Origin: Acanthosoma haemorrhoidale
Taxonomy: Eukaryota > Arthropoda > Insecta > Hemiptera > Acanthosomatidae
DNA length: 64,000 nucleotides
Assembly: GCA_930367205.1 (NCBI GenBank)
Contig: OV884011.1
Span: 139,435,937-139,499,936, forward strand
Direction of reading: 5' to 3'
Part shown: positions 1 through 12,427 of the stretch, one piece after another
Numbering within the stretch: position 1 is the stretch's first letter
Layout: every line of letters starts with the position of its first letter
Position numbers and translations under genes: made by a program
The notes under the pieces: model-generated
What the model was told of the DNA's origin: nothing
What the model saw: only the letters and a program-made list of their open reading frames with translations
Databases searched by the model: none

Positions 1-757
1 CAAAGCAACACGTAGTGTAGTCTCATTGCAAGTTTTATTGTGTTACTAGAGTGTGTTTTTCAGATATCAGTAGTTTCTAATACTCCGTTTATACACACGT
101 ACTTGCTTCCTAAAACAAACTTTCTACACAACGTTTACTACAGGCAGGATATTAAAATATGGCAGACACTGAGATTGTGAATTAATTTTAAAATCTCCAA
201 CTGTTTTATTGTTGAATCGTTTCATTTTATAATGCAAAAAAAAACTGCTAACTTAGTGCACACTACAATAAATACATATTTATATAAAAACATTATGAAC
301 CTTTGGTCCAACACATAAAAAATGTTATTCATTAAATCCTGAATAATGAATTTTCAAATTATAGGAGTTTATTCAAAAGAATTCGCAGCAATGATATTAG
401 ACTCCGATAATTTCACCATATCATTAAGACACCCATTATATGTAACATAAATTTTAAATCTTGACTGAATATAAAATAATTTGTAACGTTTACTTTTCAT
501 TATTAATAGCGAATATCGAATTTAATTCAAGATTAAACTATTTTTAATTCTAGAAATTTATTATTCACGTGGGTGAAAACTTTATAATTTTTCCATAAAA
601 TTATAGATATTAGTATCAATTATTTCGTCGTATCTATTTCAGAACATGATGATCGCTACTTGACAGTCGAAAATTTTATTTCCAACTCCATATTCATTGA
701 AGCCGGAACTCGATAACAAGCCCAGAAGTGATTTGTAGAATAATACATACACGCATA
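1..757. other. AT-rich DNA without recognised gene
   Basis: Only short open frames with AT-driven composition are seen; there is no domain motif, tRNA-like box or strong repeat. The last ten bases before 758 carry the CATA that is repeated on the far side of the next element. Confidence 0.6.
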
Positions 758-955
758 CAGTGGCGTACATAGGGTTGTTTTTCGAGGGGGGGGGGTTCTG
801 GGCCATATATATCAGACCGGACTTATGCCCTTATACCTATGCCACTTGTAATAATGAGATCGTGTATTAATGAGTGTAGGTAATAGCAAGAGGTATTAAA
901 GTTCTATTTCAATACATTTCGGGGGGGGGGGAGGCCCCTCTTTTGTACGTCACTG
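758..955. mobile_element. MITE-like element, 198 bp, with terminal inverted repeats
   Basis: The left end CAGTGGCGTACA (758-769) and the right end TGTACGTCACTG (944-955) are inverted repeats with one mismatch in 12. CATA lies directly outside both ends (754-757 and 956-959), as expected of a 4-bp target duplication. The interior holds G-runs at about 785-795 and 921-931 and no coding potential. CAGTG termini occur in hAT elements, but a 4-bp duplication does not fit hAT (8 bp), so the superfamily is open. It would be moved by a transposase encoded elsewhere. Confidence 0.6.
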
Positions 956-3900
956 CATATATTTATTTTTGCCTTTAACGATTACAATTTTTTCATTTCT
1001 TGTGTGGAGTGAGTAGATCTGATGGTGTTCGGCTTTCTCTCTGCAAGCTTTTGGTTTAGACTGACTGGTTTATATGCACGCAAAGGATTTCTTTTTTGAC
1101 TTATTTTTTTAGGGAGGTTCTGATGAAATATAAGAATAAAGGAGTTGGAGCCAGCGCCTTGTCAAGTTTTCATTTCATTTGAAACTGAAGTTACCCCCTC
1201 CCCCCTCCCGTTTCCCTTAATCGGAGCATGGAAAAAATACCCATCCGTAAAAAATTAATTGTTTTTCCTTATGAATCGCAGGAGTGAGAAATATATTTTT
1301 TGGATGGTGAATATACACTCATGACCAATGTTTTATTGCTGTGTGTTTCTATAAACAATACACTCAATATACAATATTCTCAAATTTGTAAACTATCTGT
1401 TGGTTACGGGTACGATACTGGCGTTATCGTAAGAAAGAGGACAAACAAACATAAAGCACAACGCTGCTTTGAAGTCACCTGAAAATATCCCTTAGCGGTA
1501 AAAATCTGAATATTTAAGGCAGATACTCCTTGCATAACTTTGCAGCTCTTGCAAAAACACAATTGGAAAAAGTTCTAATCTCCGTTTCTGATTTCCTGGA
1601 GGGCCGGAGACGTTGAAAGGTCAGGTAGGAAAAAAACAACTTCTTCGACATCAATTGGTTACTACCTTTTTATACTTGTTTATGTACAGCAATGACTTTG
1701 TTTACAGTGGTTTAACGGTATATAGACTCAGGGTAAGAATGGCGACTTATCTTTAGGTTTGCACTCTATTCTATCAACTTTGAGAATCAATAACTTGATC
1801 TCGTATTATTTACAATCCTAAACTCTCTTTTTATCGTTCAAACTTTCTTAGTGGTCCGAGACGGTAGTACGATTGACAAACAAATATCTATGATATTTAA
1901 TAAAGGATAAATGTTAATTAGTCTGATAAAACATTCTTGTAATCGAGAAAGTGTTCTGATTTACAAGAAACTACTGCTATTTATAATGGTCGTATTCATA
2001 TAAAAAGCTATATTAGTATCTTTATAATAGAGGGAGGATAATTTTATCTTGAATATAGAAAACCATTTACAGTCAAAAACAATGTAATGTACAGCAAACA
2101 CCTCGAGTATGGTTGGGTTTGAATTGAAATGGATTATGGAGCTGTAAGGAATTTACTAACCATTTACAAAATAAGGATCCTTTGGCATCTTGACAAAGGT
2201 TAATTGAATAAAGTAAAATAAAAGAGAATAAAAATAGGATAAACTTCTATGTTGTATTTAATTTAATTTAAATTTTTTGTGCCTTGTGCAACCACAATGT
2301 CAGGGTTACATATCTGGAATAGGTTACACTCCATATAAACCTTATTAAGATTATATAAAACAAAACAAAAAATCATTGGTTATATTAGATTAAGAAACCA
2401 TATTTATGATTAAACTGGTATTGGTTTGTTATGAACATTAATTTATTGGCCTGAGCAATAGCTGTTTTGTATTATTACGTTAGACGATAGGACTTTATGT
2501 CCTTAAAAATGCAGGCGTATGACAAAGTGTCCTAAAATTGTTTTTTTATTAGATTTTTGACTTTGGTCTGCTGAAACTGATGGGGTATTATGTGACGATT
2601 ATGAACCAAACATTAAGAAGTTTATGGCATCTTGGAGGGGGGAGGGGATTCTTGTCAAAGAGGAAATTGTGGGTGTGTTCATAATCAAATATTATTTTGA
2701 TTTTAAGGGTTCCCGTTTCACAAAACAACCGTTAAAATGTAGAAACCAGGATATTTTATTTGGTTTTAATCGACGATTTTTGAAGGCAATTTTATAAACT
2801 TTAAAATAGTATAGGTAAAAAATAATTTTTTTTGGGAATCATTTGCCAATCGATATCAAAATGATAGAGATTCTACCACTATTGCATCGTTAAATCAGTC
2901 TTTAACTATTTAGATACGCGTGTGATAGCATTTAATTATTTTCAAAAAATAAATCAAAAAGTTTTGATGAGAAAAATTTATTCAAATTCATTCACAGATG
3001 CGCAAACTACTACTTAGTAAAAAAAACAAACGAAAAATCCTGTTAAAAGAATAAGCATTGCTTATATTAACTTAAATCTGTGAGGTACTCTTCAATCGTC
3101 AAGAGTTTGTGGGTAGTAGTAACTTTATTTAGCGTTACCATGTACACAGAAGCATATCTATAATGAAACTTGTCATCTTTTTCTTCAGAACTCCTGGTTT
3201 TTCTTCTAGCCTTAGACATAGTAAGGCTCTGGAATTTTCTACCAAGAGGAGACATACTTGAGGAAGGCCTTGTATGCAACATCGACCTGAAAAGGCAGAC
3301 TATATCTCTTTAGGTTACATCTTCACTCTTGTCTGGTACAAGTCTAAGGACTCATTAATTCTTGAGGGAAGTCTGAAGAGATTGAAAACATATTTTAAAG
3401 TCTTAATTAATATAAATTATTTCAAAAGTTTTTCACACCATCAATTGGCAACTGAAGACGACAGCTAAAAGGTGTCGAAAACGTTATTGATAAATAAGAA
3501 CTATACTGTGGATAGACGGAAGATTTATTATTTCACCAAAGAAAAGATCAATACATGTTCTTCAATCTCTGGAAAAAAGGGAAAACTGTAAAAGTTGGAG
3601 AAAAAACTTATTTTTATACAGAAATTAATTGTTAAAAAATGCTGAAATCAACAACTAGTAAAACATTTAGAGGGGCGATCCTTTTCAACTTGATGTGGAG
3701 CTTGGAGATTATCGCTAGGAAAGTTACAGACATAAAGTTATTAGAGGAAAAACATATCTGAAAGCAGAGAGCGCTGACCTGCTCATGTTTCTTTTGCTGG
3801 GACGATCAGTTCTACAATCCCTGTAAAATATATATGACTCATGCTTAATATATTTTCGACTTTATCTGCCCCTAATACCCACTTGACCTGTCTAGACTGT

Positions 3901-4527
3901 TACTGAGTTGAATAAATTGCTTTGTGGCCTTCTTTTACGGCAATGTAAGAATTGAAAATCGACCAGTAACGACAACAAATAATGATAGAATGACGTAATC
4001 GAAATGGTAAATCGAACCATTAAACGGAGTCTGGTAGCCATAAAAATCATATATTGTAAATAAGCAAAATATTTTCGAAATATTTGAACATGGTCAATAT
4101 TTATTAGAGAAAAAATTACAATTTGTCATACTGAGGTAATAAATAATTGGGATAAACGTTCTATTAGAACCAAAGCTACAATATTGCATTCATATGTATA
4201 TAAATGTATTGTAACATACCTCGTTTCCGATTTTCATTTTTCTGGTCGTCGGTATGTCCAATGATCTTAATCTTTTCGAACGGGAGCACGACCCTTACTC
4301 GAGGCTAGAAGTAAACTGAACTTTTCCTCTTCAACGCCACCTGGCTCACTATCATTGGCCAAGGGAGAGGTCACGTGTTCGGAATATGATTTTAATCGAA
4401 ATCAAAATTACAACTGATAAATTTCCATTTTCAGGAAATCTTAATCGCTCTTCCATATAAATAAAAAAAAATTATTATTGTACTTTTTTTTATTATTATT
4501 AAAAAATTATAATTATGTATATATATA
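956..4527. other. Long AT-rich stretch without recognised gene
   Basis: No protein family, tRNA or LTR is recognised. A 71-codon minus-strand frame at 3067-3282 (basic KARRKTR-like stretch) and a 64-codon plus-strand frame at 3274-3468 overlap only slightly and match nothing I know. A less AT-rich patch lies at about 4200-4390 and contains CACGTG; I cannot assign it. Confidence 0.5.
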
Positions 4528-4705
4528 AGTTAATGTTTATCGAACTAAAAACTCAGAAAGGTTGGTAATCAGAACAGGTGGAATGTTGTTACAAGACTCT
4601 TTATTTACTCCAAATCACCTCGATCTATATCTTTAACATGTAAACATATGTACAGATAGCATATGTTTGGGGATTTAGGCTGGGCACTAGGGGCACACGG
4701 ACTTA
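4528..4705 (-). mobile_element. Solo LTR of the 12.7-18.0 kb gypsy family, diverged
   Basis: The sequence follows the 180-bp LTR of the complete gypsy element from AGTTAATGTTTAT through CATATGTTTGGGGAT and GGCTGGGCACTA to GGACTTA, with scattered substitutions and loss of the last few bases. It is flanked by TATATA on both sides, the same kind of target as the complete element. No PBS, PPT or internal sequence is attached, so it is best read as a solo LTR left by LTR-LTR recombination, older than the complete copy. Confidence 0.8.
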
Positions 4706-4940
4706 TATATATTAATGCAAAAGTGAAATAAAATTGATCTAAGATTTCAGAATATAAAAAAATAAAACAATTCTTCGAACAAACAAAAAAAAAAAGATGA
4801 ATAAATGCTGTTTTAACAAAATAAATAATTGATAATAATGAAAGTTATTAAAACTAATTAAAAAATGAGGATTCTATTGATAAGTGATAATAAAACGATT
4901 AGGTGAGTCGATAGGGTTCTAGAGAGTATAATATAGCCAG

Positions 4941-5971
4941 TTAAAAGGGGGTGTTAAATCTTTTAAGTGCAGCAATGTGAAAAGTTCCACGAGTAGAGTC
5001 GTCGCTAGGGCTTCCAAGAAAGTATGTAGAGTTGCTTAATCGATCAATGATCTTGAACGGTCCTTCCCAAAATGGTAGCAATTTTGAAAACTCTCCATCG
5101 TGTTTTAGATTGCGCAAATATATGATGAGAACCAATTCTCCCATCTCCAAAGTTTGTATCTTGTATCTTTAGTTGTACTTGTTTTTTGCTGATTCCTCTT
5201 TTCTTATAATGATTCGAAAGTCTGTTGGCGCATTTGATCGGTGTCAATTTCATTCCCTTCCATTTCATCTTGTATTAATATTTCATCTATCCATGGTTGA
5301 AATACACTTTTTTTCCGAAATGAACCTCGACTGGTCATGCTCCAATTCCTTCATAGAACAGATTGTTAATAAGAAACTCAATCCTGGGAGTGTATTTGAC
5401 CTATAAGCTGTGCTTCTGGCTTTGCAAATACGTCCGTCGGTATTCACCGACGTCTTGATTCAACCTTTCAGTCCTATTTGACTGTGGGTGGTGAATCGAT
5501 GCATACGCCGTCTGAATATTTAGATCATTCAGATTCTTCTTCCATTTATTTGACGTAAGTTGGGTTCCGTGGTATGTAATGATTCTAACAGGTTTTCCAA
5601 CCTCGGAGCAAAAGTTCTTCCCGCTGGCCAATGCAGTTTCCTTTGATACTGGGTATAATTTTGAATATTTCGAAAAATTATCAACCATGGCGAAAAGATA
5701 CCTTTACTTACTTACTTTACTTAGTAGGTAAGAGTCCCAAAAAATCAGTTGAGACTGTCATAAATTTGTCATAATTTTCCAAATAAATATAATTTGCTTG
5801 GAGAGTGTTGTTGGGAATTTTACAAACTTGACAGGTGTTGCATCTTCGGATTACTTCGATAACATTTTTCTTTAATTTTGGGGCGTAAAAGTCTTTCTTA
5901 ATGTACCGATACGATTTGTTCATACCCATATGCCCATGAATTTGATGAAATTTACTAATAAATTTTATCAA
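4941..5971 (-). pseudogene. Gypsy integrase remnant
   Basis: At 5971-5800 lies the integrase zinc-binding domain: a histidine pair in FHQIHGHMG and the cysteine pair in CNTCQVCK. The first catalytic Asp survives in STDFLG (near 5730). The core continues after a short AGTA-rich insertion (5700-5725). The motif that should read SD-x-GTQ is TYHGTQ here, so the second catalytic Asp is lost, while the Glu in HPQSNRTERLN is kept. The C-terminal chromatin-side domain with PFWEGPFKII and GTFHIAALKRF ends at 4941. The parts lie in several frames, so this cannot be a working enzyme. Confidence 0.85.
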
Positions 5972-6179
5972 TTGATCTGATGGAACACGTATCCTTTAGT
6001 TTTTGTTCTCTTTTGACCTAATTAAACAAAATTAGTTTTCTTTTGTTTTTTTTATAACAGTTGGTGGTTCTGAGAATATGATTGTTTTAAATTTCCGAAA
6101 GTTTCTTCAGCTATTGGGTTGGGGTCTAATGTGATGCTATTGACAATTAAGTCCGTTTCAAGTTGTGTTGTTCTCTTTT

Positions 6180-6960
6180 CGTTAGGGTTTTGACTCAAAA
6201 AATCAGGTACAAAATCGTTATTTCCTGGAATATGTTCGATGAAAAATTCAAATTGTTGTAGATAAATTCTCCACTGTTAAAGGCCACGTGGTGTTTGACC
6301 TTTCAAATTCCGGTGGATTGATGACAAAACCTTATGGTCACTTCGAATAATGAATGGTTTGTTTAATAGGTACATTTGAAATTTCTTCGTTGACAATTAT
6401 ATTTCTGTAGCTCAATACCCCCCTCAAAAAAGTAACTTTATTTAGTATAAAACACAAAGGTACAATTATATATGGTTACAGGCTAAGAGCTCACCAGCAA
6501 ATGAGAGCTATAAGGAAGCAACACTCTGTCTTATGCCTAAGGGGTATTTATATGTGCAGGGAAGCGATAGGAATGAGGGTGCAGATATAAACGTCGTGGG
6601 AGCTAATTATTTAGAATAGAGGTCTGGGTAGGGAAGATAAGTGACTAATAGGATAAGATAAGGTAATTATAACAGAGCTGATTATTATAAGTTATGAGAA
6701 ACAGTCCATAGGATGTTACTGATAAACATTAACATTGGTTAATGTTAAGATTATATATAATACATAACTGACCAAATAATAGCTAAGAGCTCTTTCTCGG
6801 TAGTAGTGTATCTGAACTCGGGCCCTTGTAATACACGGCTTGCCAATTGAATAATTCCTTTATCTTAGTCGATGATTTGATATAAATGTCGTCAGCCTCC
6901 AAGTAGAATGTTTTTGAAAAATTTGGGTGGTGTAATAAAATATTTTCTGAGAACAGCCCC
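6180..6960 (-). pseudogene. Gypsy RNase H remnant, interrupted
   Basis: Minus-strand coding upstream of the insertion gives TTEKELLAIIWS (near 6805-6770); downstream it resumes as KKFQMYLLNKPF then IIRSDHKVLS and ends in IPGNNDFVPDFLSQNP (near 6190). These are the usual gypsy RNase H blocks. The 374-bp insertion 6395-6768 sits exactly between the tryptophan-serine codons and the following block. Confidence 0.75.
6395..6768 (-). mobile_element. 374-bp LTR-like insertion inside RNase H
   Basis: TGAC lies immediately before (6391-6394) and after (6769-6772) the insert, a 4-bp target duplication. On the minus strand the ends read GTTATGTATTATA and GAAATATAATT, similar to the AGTTAA/TTAACT ends of the gypsy LTRs in this window. 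An AATAAA signal lies near the 3' end and a 9-bp perfect hairpin (6725-6733 with 6738-6746) near the 5' end. No ORF. Best read as a solo LTR of an unidentified gypsy-like family; a MITE is the alternative. Confidence 0.55.
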
Positions 6961-8452
6961 TAAATTGTATTGACAACTTGAGCGTCCTTGTCGTTCCAAT
7001 TCCACTTATTTTACTTTTTTAGAACCCTATTTAATTTTCCGAAATGTTGTGAATACGGTTAAGAGAATTTCTGATAATTTGTTAATCCAAGAAAACATTT
7101 TAATTGCTTTCTATTTTTTGGTATTGGGAAATCGTGTATTAATTTGACTTTATTTGGTTGTGGCATAATACCCTGTGGTGTTAGAACGTATCCAATGTAA
7201 AGTAGTTTGTCCTTGAAGAATTGAGACTTATTTAAATTAATTGTTATGTGTTATTCCCGTAACTTGTTATAAATAGGCGTTCCAGTAAGTCAATGTGATC
7301 TTCTATGTTACTGGTCATTACTAAAATGTCGTCAATGTAAATCTGAACGTAAGGCAGCTGAGCTTCTTTTTAATCCAAAAGGAACGATTTTATATTGCTA
7401 TGTTTTCCCGTTAAAAATGAAAGCCATATATTTTCTTGAGTTTTCACGAAGTTCTAGCTGATAAAAACTTTCTTCCGGTCGATAGTTAAAAATATTTAAA
7501 CTTCGAAAAATGATGATCGAATTATGTAGCGACCCTAAGTGTTAAATCACCCTATACTCTGGCGCATATATAATATATTGTAATTAATGTAAATCATGTT
7601 TAAAGTATTCAGCAATAAATCATGCAGGGGCCGGCAGTCGTAACAAGTCAGGTAACAGCAGTAGAACGGGCTTAAAAGCCACCTGGCTGTCATAAAACAG
7701 ACCCAGTAGACCTAGGGTTGCCTCATAAAACTTAATGAGTGAGTCCCTAGCAGGCCATAAACTAAGCAACCCTTGTCTCCAGTCACGCGCCTTGTGACAG
7801 AGGTGTAGGTGTGACATCGTAAACATACCCCTTGCAGGCCAGGCTCCGCCTTCCGGTTGGAAGGGGAAATAATATTTAAACCAGGGGGTTTCGCCCTGTA
7901 GGCCGCTTGACCCTGGAAGGCAGACACTTAGACTCCTCGTCAGCCTACTCTCTCTTCAGCGCCTCCGAGCCCGTCACCCTATTTCTCAGCCACCTTGCAG
8001 ACCCTCTTGCGCCTTGACCTGTTACGCTGCCGGGCCCCCGCCCGAACTCTGAAAACTTGTCTTATTCTTCATGAAACCTCTGTAGCTCTTCTCTTGAACA
8101 CAGTGTATTGTCGGGACACATCCCTATCATAAAAATGGAGTCAGATATTAACGCCGACATGGAACATGGTCCATGTTATAAACTACAACAAACCGCACTT
8201 GTCACTAGTGATTAGGCACTCCCCTAGTGGCAACCCGACAAATCGCAGTTCAGATAAAGTCCATCGGTACGTACATATTCTTAATGAACCATCTTTCTTA
8301 CATACGAGAGGAGAAATAAATTGGCTTCTTGTTGGTTCAATTATATTTTCGTCAATCATCCTTTTGATTTCCTCTTCCACTGATTTCATTTTGACGGTAT
8401 GTAATTGGATAATTTTTCTAGAAGAAAGAAAAATCGTTTTCAATTTTTAATT
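6960..8452 (-). pseudogene. Gypsy reverse transcriptase remnant, split by a solo LTR
   Basis: At 8452-8241 the frame gives the RT finger region: EEEIKRMIDENIIEPTRS, then SPLVCKKDGSLRIC. It is cut by the LTR 7525-8240 and resumes at 7524 with YRPEESFYQLELRENSRKY and MAFIFNG, followed across stops and frameshifts by a degenerate YIDDILV region near 7330 and by YIGYVLTPQGI and FLGLTNY-type blocks (7200-7050). Enough remains to identify a Ty3/gypsy RT but not a working one. Confidence 0.8.
7525..8240 (+). mobile_element. Solo LTR, TGTAGCGACC...CCCGACA family, copy 1
   Basis: This 716-bp block shares both ends and most of its interior with 52389-53209: it starts TGTAGCGACC and ends CCCGACA, with shared blocks TTAAATCACCCTATACT, GCAATAAA, CTCTTCTCTTGAACA and CATGTTATAAACT. 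TG...CA ends, a polyadenylation signal near 7613 and lack of any ORF fit an LTR. The flanks (AATTA and AATCG) match at only 3 of 5 positions, so the target duplication is eroded. The coding orientation is inferred from AATAAA. Confidence 0.75.
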
Positions 8453-8464
8453 CATACTTGAAAC

Positions 8465-8990
8465 CTTTGATAGTTCCAAGAACTTCATAAGTTCTATACC
8501 CTTTTTAGTTTGCCGGATGGTCTTGCTGATGTAAGGCACATATAGCAGGAAGCTGGCGAGGCTTCTTGCATAGCTCACTCTTGTGCAGGCCCTCGCACTT
8601 CACACATCTCGGTAAGTGGTAACATTATGATCGACTGTGTCCATATTTCTGGCAGTTATGGTACTATAAAATGTCTCGACTAGGTGTGGTTTTTCCATCT
8701 TTACCCTGGTATAGTAGAGTTAGTTAACCTCGCAGATCTTCTCGTTGCCTTGAGTACATTCCAAGTCAACGAAGAATAAGGGTAGTGGAGTTTTTATGTG
8801 TGCTTTTATTTATTTTTCCTCTCTAAATATTTTAGTGAACCCTTGAGCTTCTAGTTCTTTCTGAATTACGTCGGTTGGAGTCGTGGGGTTGAGATTTCGA
8901 ATTATTATCCTCAGGGATCTATCTTCCTTCAGCTGGTGAATATGGAACTCGGATTTTGTCTTTTAGAGATATTTGACAATCTTATCGAGC
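8465..8990 (-). pseudogene. LINE ORF1 (nucleic-acid-binding, zinc-knuckle) remnant
   Basis: Minus-strand translation, with stops and shifts, follows the ORF1 of the LINE at 59.4 kb: RNLNPTTPTDVIQKEL, LPLFFVDLE, LYYTRVKMEKP, then the knuckle CVKCEGLHKSELCKKP and LPAICALHQQDHPAN. In the LINE family this protein binds the element's RNA. The fragment abuts the decayed gypsy RT and is probably an older independent insertion. Confidence 0.8.
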
Positions 8991-9005
8991 GATTGTCAAA
9001 TATCT
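8967..9005. repeat. Perfect 15-bp inverted repeat with 9-nt loop
   Basis: AGATATTTGACAATC (8967-8981) is exactly inverted at 8991-9005, with TTATCGAGC between. It lies at the upstream edge of the LINE ORF1 remnant. Confidence 0.9.
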
Positions 9006-9009
9006 GTAA

Positions 9010-12000
9010 TATCTAAATATATTGTAGTTGAATTATGCAAGTAACAGTTGTGTCTTTATTTCTATTTAGACAGGTGATCTTCCCAATGTTTTATTTAGTC
9101 GACTACGTATAATTTTAAAGTAAAATCTGTTTACAAATATCAGAGGTGGCTTGGGTGTTCTGACAGCAGTGGTGATCTGGATGTCTTGGTCCGGGCTGAT
9201 AACTGTTAAATTGGACCAAAAGGGTTCGGGACTAGGAAGGGTGGTTTTGTAGTCGGAGCGGAGGGGACCCTGGTTGAGGTGTCAACTCGTCCATTGATGT
9301 GGCAGCTAAATAAGATGTTGTAATTAATTTAGATCTCTTAGTCATTTTATGAGCACTCTCATTTTATGATTAGTCATTTTATGAGCAAGAGATTAAAAGA
9401 GAAAAAAAAAGCGAGCAAAAAACACAAGTCAACAAGGAGTGGCGAAGGCAGGTCTCCTACGGCCCAAAACAGCACACTCTGTCTCCCGGCCAGACTCTCC
9501 AAAATTAGTGGTGGGCAAGCCCATCTGTTGACCGCTTGCCTCAGTTAGGCCTGAGTATAAGTCAGAAATGGCTGTCTCTTGTATCTACTGTTACAGTGTC
9601 TCACACTATACACACCAAAGACAAAAATTAAATCATTGCACTCACGTGTTTGTTTTCAGGCGATAGTTTTTCTTTATAATAGCGCCAGGCAGTAATTTAT
9701 ACCGCAACGACGCCACCAGCGTGGACCCTAGCTAGCGCAGGCGCAAGCTTCCAAGTATAAATTAATTTAACTTATTAGAACTCAACAAAATTCTTCATTT
9801 TTTAAAGCAATTTAACATGGAACAATTTCATCAAAGACAATACAAAAATTTTAAAGCTTAATAATAAAAATGAAGAAGCCCAAAGTAACACTGCTTATTG
9901 ACAACACTTCTTTTGACTAGAGATTGTTGGAATAAACTTTGGTTCTTTATTCCTTCTAGCTTTGCTGCCAGAGGCCAAGAGCCAGAGGCTAAGATATGCC
10001 CACTGTCCTTCGGAGGTTCCCATGCTCCTCAAAAGAGATCGATGTCTTACTACACTTTCAACCGGAAAGAAATATCCTCCGTACTTTTGAAAGTTAATCT
10101 TGGATTGCATTACAAGACTACTGCTATCAAAAAGAGTTTTAATGAAACATCTTAATTGAACCAATTATCTTAACAATGCACAGGTTGATAGTGTCATATG
10201 CCGAGGAAAAAGATACAATTTTGGAAGACAGTGGATATATCGTTCACAGAAGATGGAATTCATATGAATAAAAGTGAACGATCTCCGGGGAGAACGGCCG
10301 CTTATAAATATTGAGTTGAGGTTACCACGAGACTCTAATAATCCATAACAAATTTTTACCATCTTCAGAATTGGGATAGCAATTATAATAATTATCAAAG
10401 AGTTTATGATGAACCATTTATAGCATTTACATCCACAACAGTACGTTTCCGTCGTGTTATATTGAAAGGCTGATCGAGGCGCTACCCACAATTTATTTTA
10501 CAACGATACGAGTTCTTCCGGTGGCTATACCATCATTCTCAGGCACCTTATAAATTAAATGATCGAATAGGTAAAGTTTATAAATAAAAATTGAAAATTT
10601 AAATGACATCTTCTTCTCTCATGCAGTCAGATCTTTTACTCTGAGTAACGTCTATAATTTAATTTATGACACTTGAGAATGGGGTACTGCCGCCAAAAGG
10701 GCTCCTATAATTGCAAAAGTAATTGTAGGTAGACATTTATTAATATTTATATGTATAGTATTTATTTAAAATGGTTTGAACCTTGTAAATTGGTCATTCC
10801 AGAAGTGACAATAAAAATACACTGGAAATATTAGTACTTGTATTGACGAAAACGAAAAGAAATGAGATGCAAATCTTCAATTTTGACAAAGTTAATAATA
10901 TTATCGGGGATACAGCTTATAGAACGATTAGAATCCTCACCAAATGCTTGGCCATATTTACAAAATTTCATTGCAAGTACGAAAGAAACCCTAAAATCAG
11001 GAAAAGATGTACCCAACATATCAAACTTATCCTTTGTTAAAAACATTTCGTTTATAGTTACAATATAAAATTTATGGATTCAATTTAAAAGTAGTGAATT
11101 ATTCCCATTATTGATGAATACCATTATGATCCTGCCAATATTTAAATGAAATTAAACTTAAATTTATAGTCTCATTTATACGAAAAACATAGATAAAATG
11201 TATGTAACTGCTAATCTGCACCAGTGCCTCCAGAATCCAAGTCTTTACGAGAGCCGAGCCACTGCCTAATGGTCTTTGTATCTTTAGGTGACTTAAATGC
11301 CCTTTTTATTTGGATTTTCAGCCTATTTTTATTTTCCGACTCGAAGTTAAGCAGGGTTCATCTTCGGTGACAGATGTCCGCTGGCAGATCTTCGTAATGC
11401 AACTAACTACAACTATTTAACGGTTCTCGGTGATTCGACATCGTCATACTATGGATTGCTAGTTTACTCTTTATGTTGCAGGTAAGGTATCGTTAATGGC
11501 ATTTGGTACAATAAATATAATAATGTTTGCAAAATATTAGATAAATGTAAACCTATGACAATTTTGTTATTATAGCGGTACATTGTAAGTATAAGGGATA
11601 TTAGTGAAAATAAATGTTTCCATATTTTGCAGATAAAGAAGAAAAAACAGCAACAGAAATACAATGTAAGAAAGAAAAGCTTTTTTTCAAGATTGCTTGA
11701 TATTCCCACGGGATATTCCCCTCATTTCTCAGCCTGATTCACCTTGCTCCTCGCGGGAACCCTTCCGAAAAGACATGTTGAATCTGTTGGATGGATTAGC
11801 AGGAGATGAAGGGAAAAATGCTGGGATGTAATCTCAGTGTGAGAATGCACTCCTCACGAGGATAGATAGATGTTTCAAATGACCAATATATATTAAATGA
11901 GGAACTTAGCATGATCTGTAATAGCTATTTTATTCCCTCTAAACTATTTTTTCAATGCATTCAATAGAATAAACAAACACACGCGCGGGATTTCATGAAA

Positions 12001-12427
12001 ATTTAAATGAGATTCGACATGAGTATCAAAAAAACAAAAAAACTACTTAGTATTATTGACCAAGAATCTACCAGTAAATTTATTAAAAATATCTTGTTTG
12101 CTAATAGTATTATTTTTAACAAATAGAAAAAAAATGAAAATTACTAAAACATCAATAAATAAGCCTATTGAAATTGGCTAGAATGATTTGAATACCAATT
12201 TTCTATTGTTTCAAAATTTGTTGAAATATCATATTCATGGATCTTATTATCTTGAAATTATTAAAGTTTTACCATATAAATGAAATAAATCATGAATAGT
12301 ATTTGAGTTGAGAGTTGAGAAATCTCAAACGTTTTAGACTTTTTTGTATTATATTTATTGTGATAGATACCTAAGATTTCTGGTCACTCTTATGCTGCCT
12401 ACTGTAAGATGTTCTTATTTCACACGA
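9010..12427. other. Mixed non-coding DNA, no gene identified
   Basis: A GC-richer patch at 9150-9300 and another at 9600-9760 look like element debris but match nothing I can name. Frames of 85-108 codons at 9895-10164 (open on both strands) and 10165-10491 (minus) have no motif and no mutual support. At 11338-11365 there is a short stretch resembling the 5S rRNA segment GAAGTTAAGCAGGGT, too short to call. Confidence 0.5.
9338..9387. repeat. Short tandem duplication
   Basis: An 18-bp sequence starting TTAGTCATTTTATGAGCA occurs at 9338-9355 and again at 9370-9387, 32 bp apart; the spacer also contains CATTTTATGA. Confidence 0.85.

Larger units (their letters stand above)
4941..8452 (-). mobile_element. 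Decayed Ty3/gypsy pol with two nested insertions
   Basis: Read on the minus strand from 8452 down, the pieces come in the gypsy pol order: RT fingers, RT palm, RNase H, HHCC zinc finger, integrase core, integrase C-terminus. Stops and frameshifts are scattered throughout. Two insertions split it: 7525-8240 within RT and 6395-6768 within RNase H; removing each brings homologous coding sequence back together. No gag, protease or LTR of its own is recognised. It is not close to the complete element at 12.7-18 kb. Confidence 0.85.

Noticed and set aside
4706..4940. 4528-4705 LTR as the 3' LTR of the decayed gypsy pol
   Set aside because: It belongs by sequence to the 12.7-18 kb family, whose pol differs, and no polypurine tract joins it to the integrase end.
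5044..5406. Independent small genes on either strand
   Set aside because: They are frame fragments of the decayed integrase on the minus strand or its antisense.
9895..10164. Overlapping 85-90-codon frames on both strands
   Set aside because: No motif, no splice or polyadenylation context, and both strands equally open.
11338..11400. 5S rRNA-like stretch (GAAGTTAAGCAGGGT) followed by TTCGGTGAC
   Set aside because: Only about 15 bases match and the Pol III internal control region is not reproduced; too little for a 5S gene or SINE3 call.
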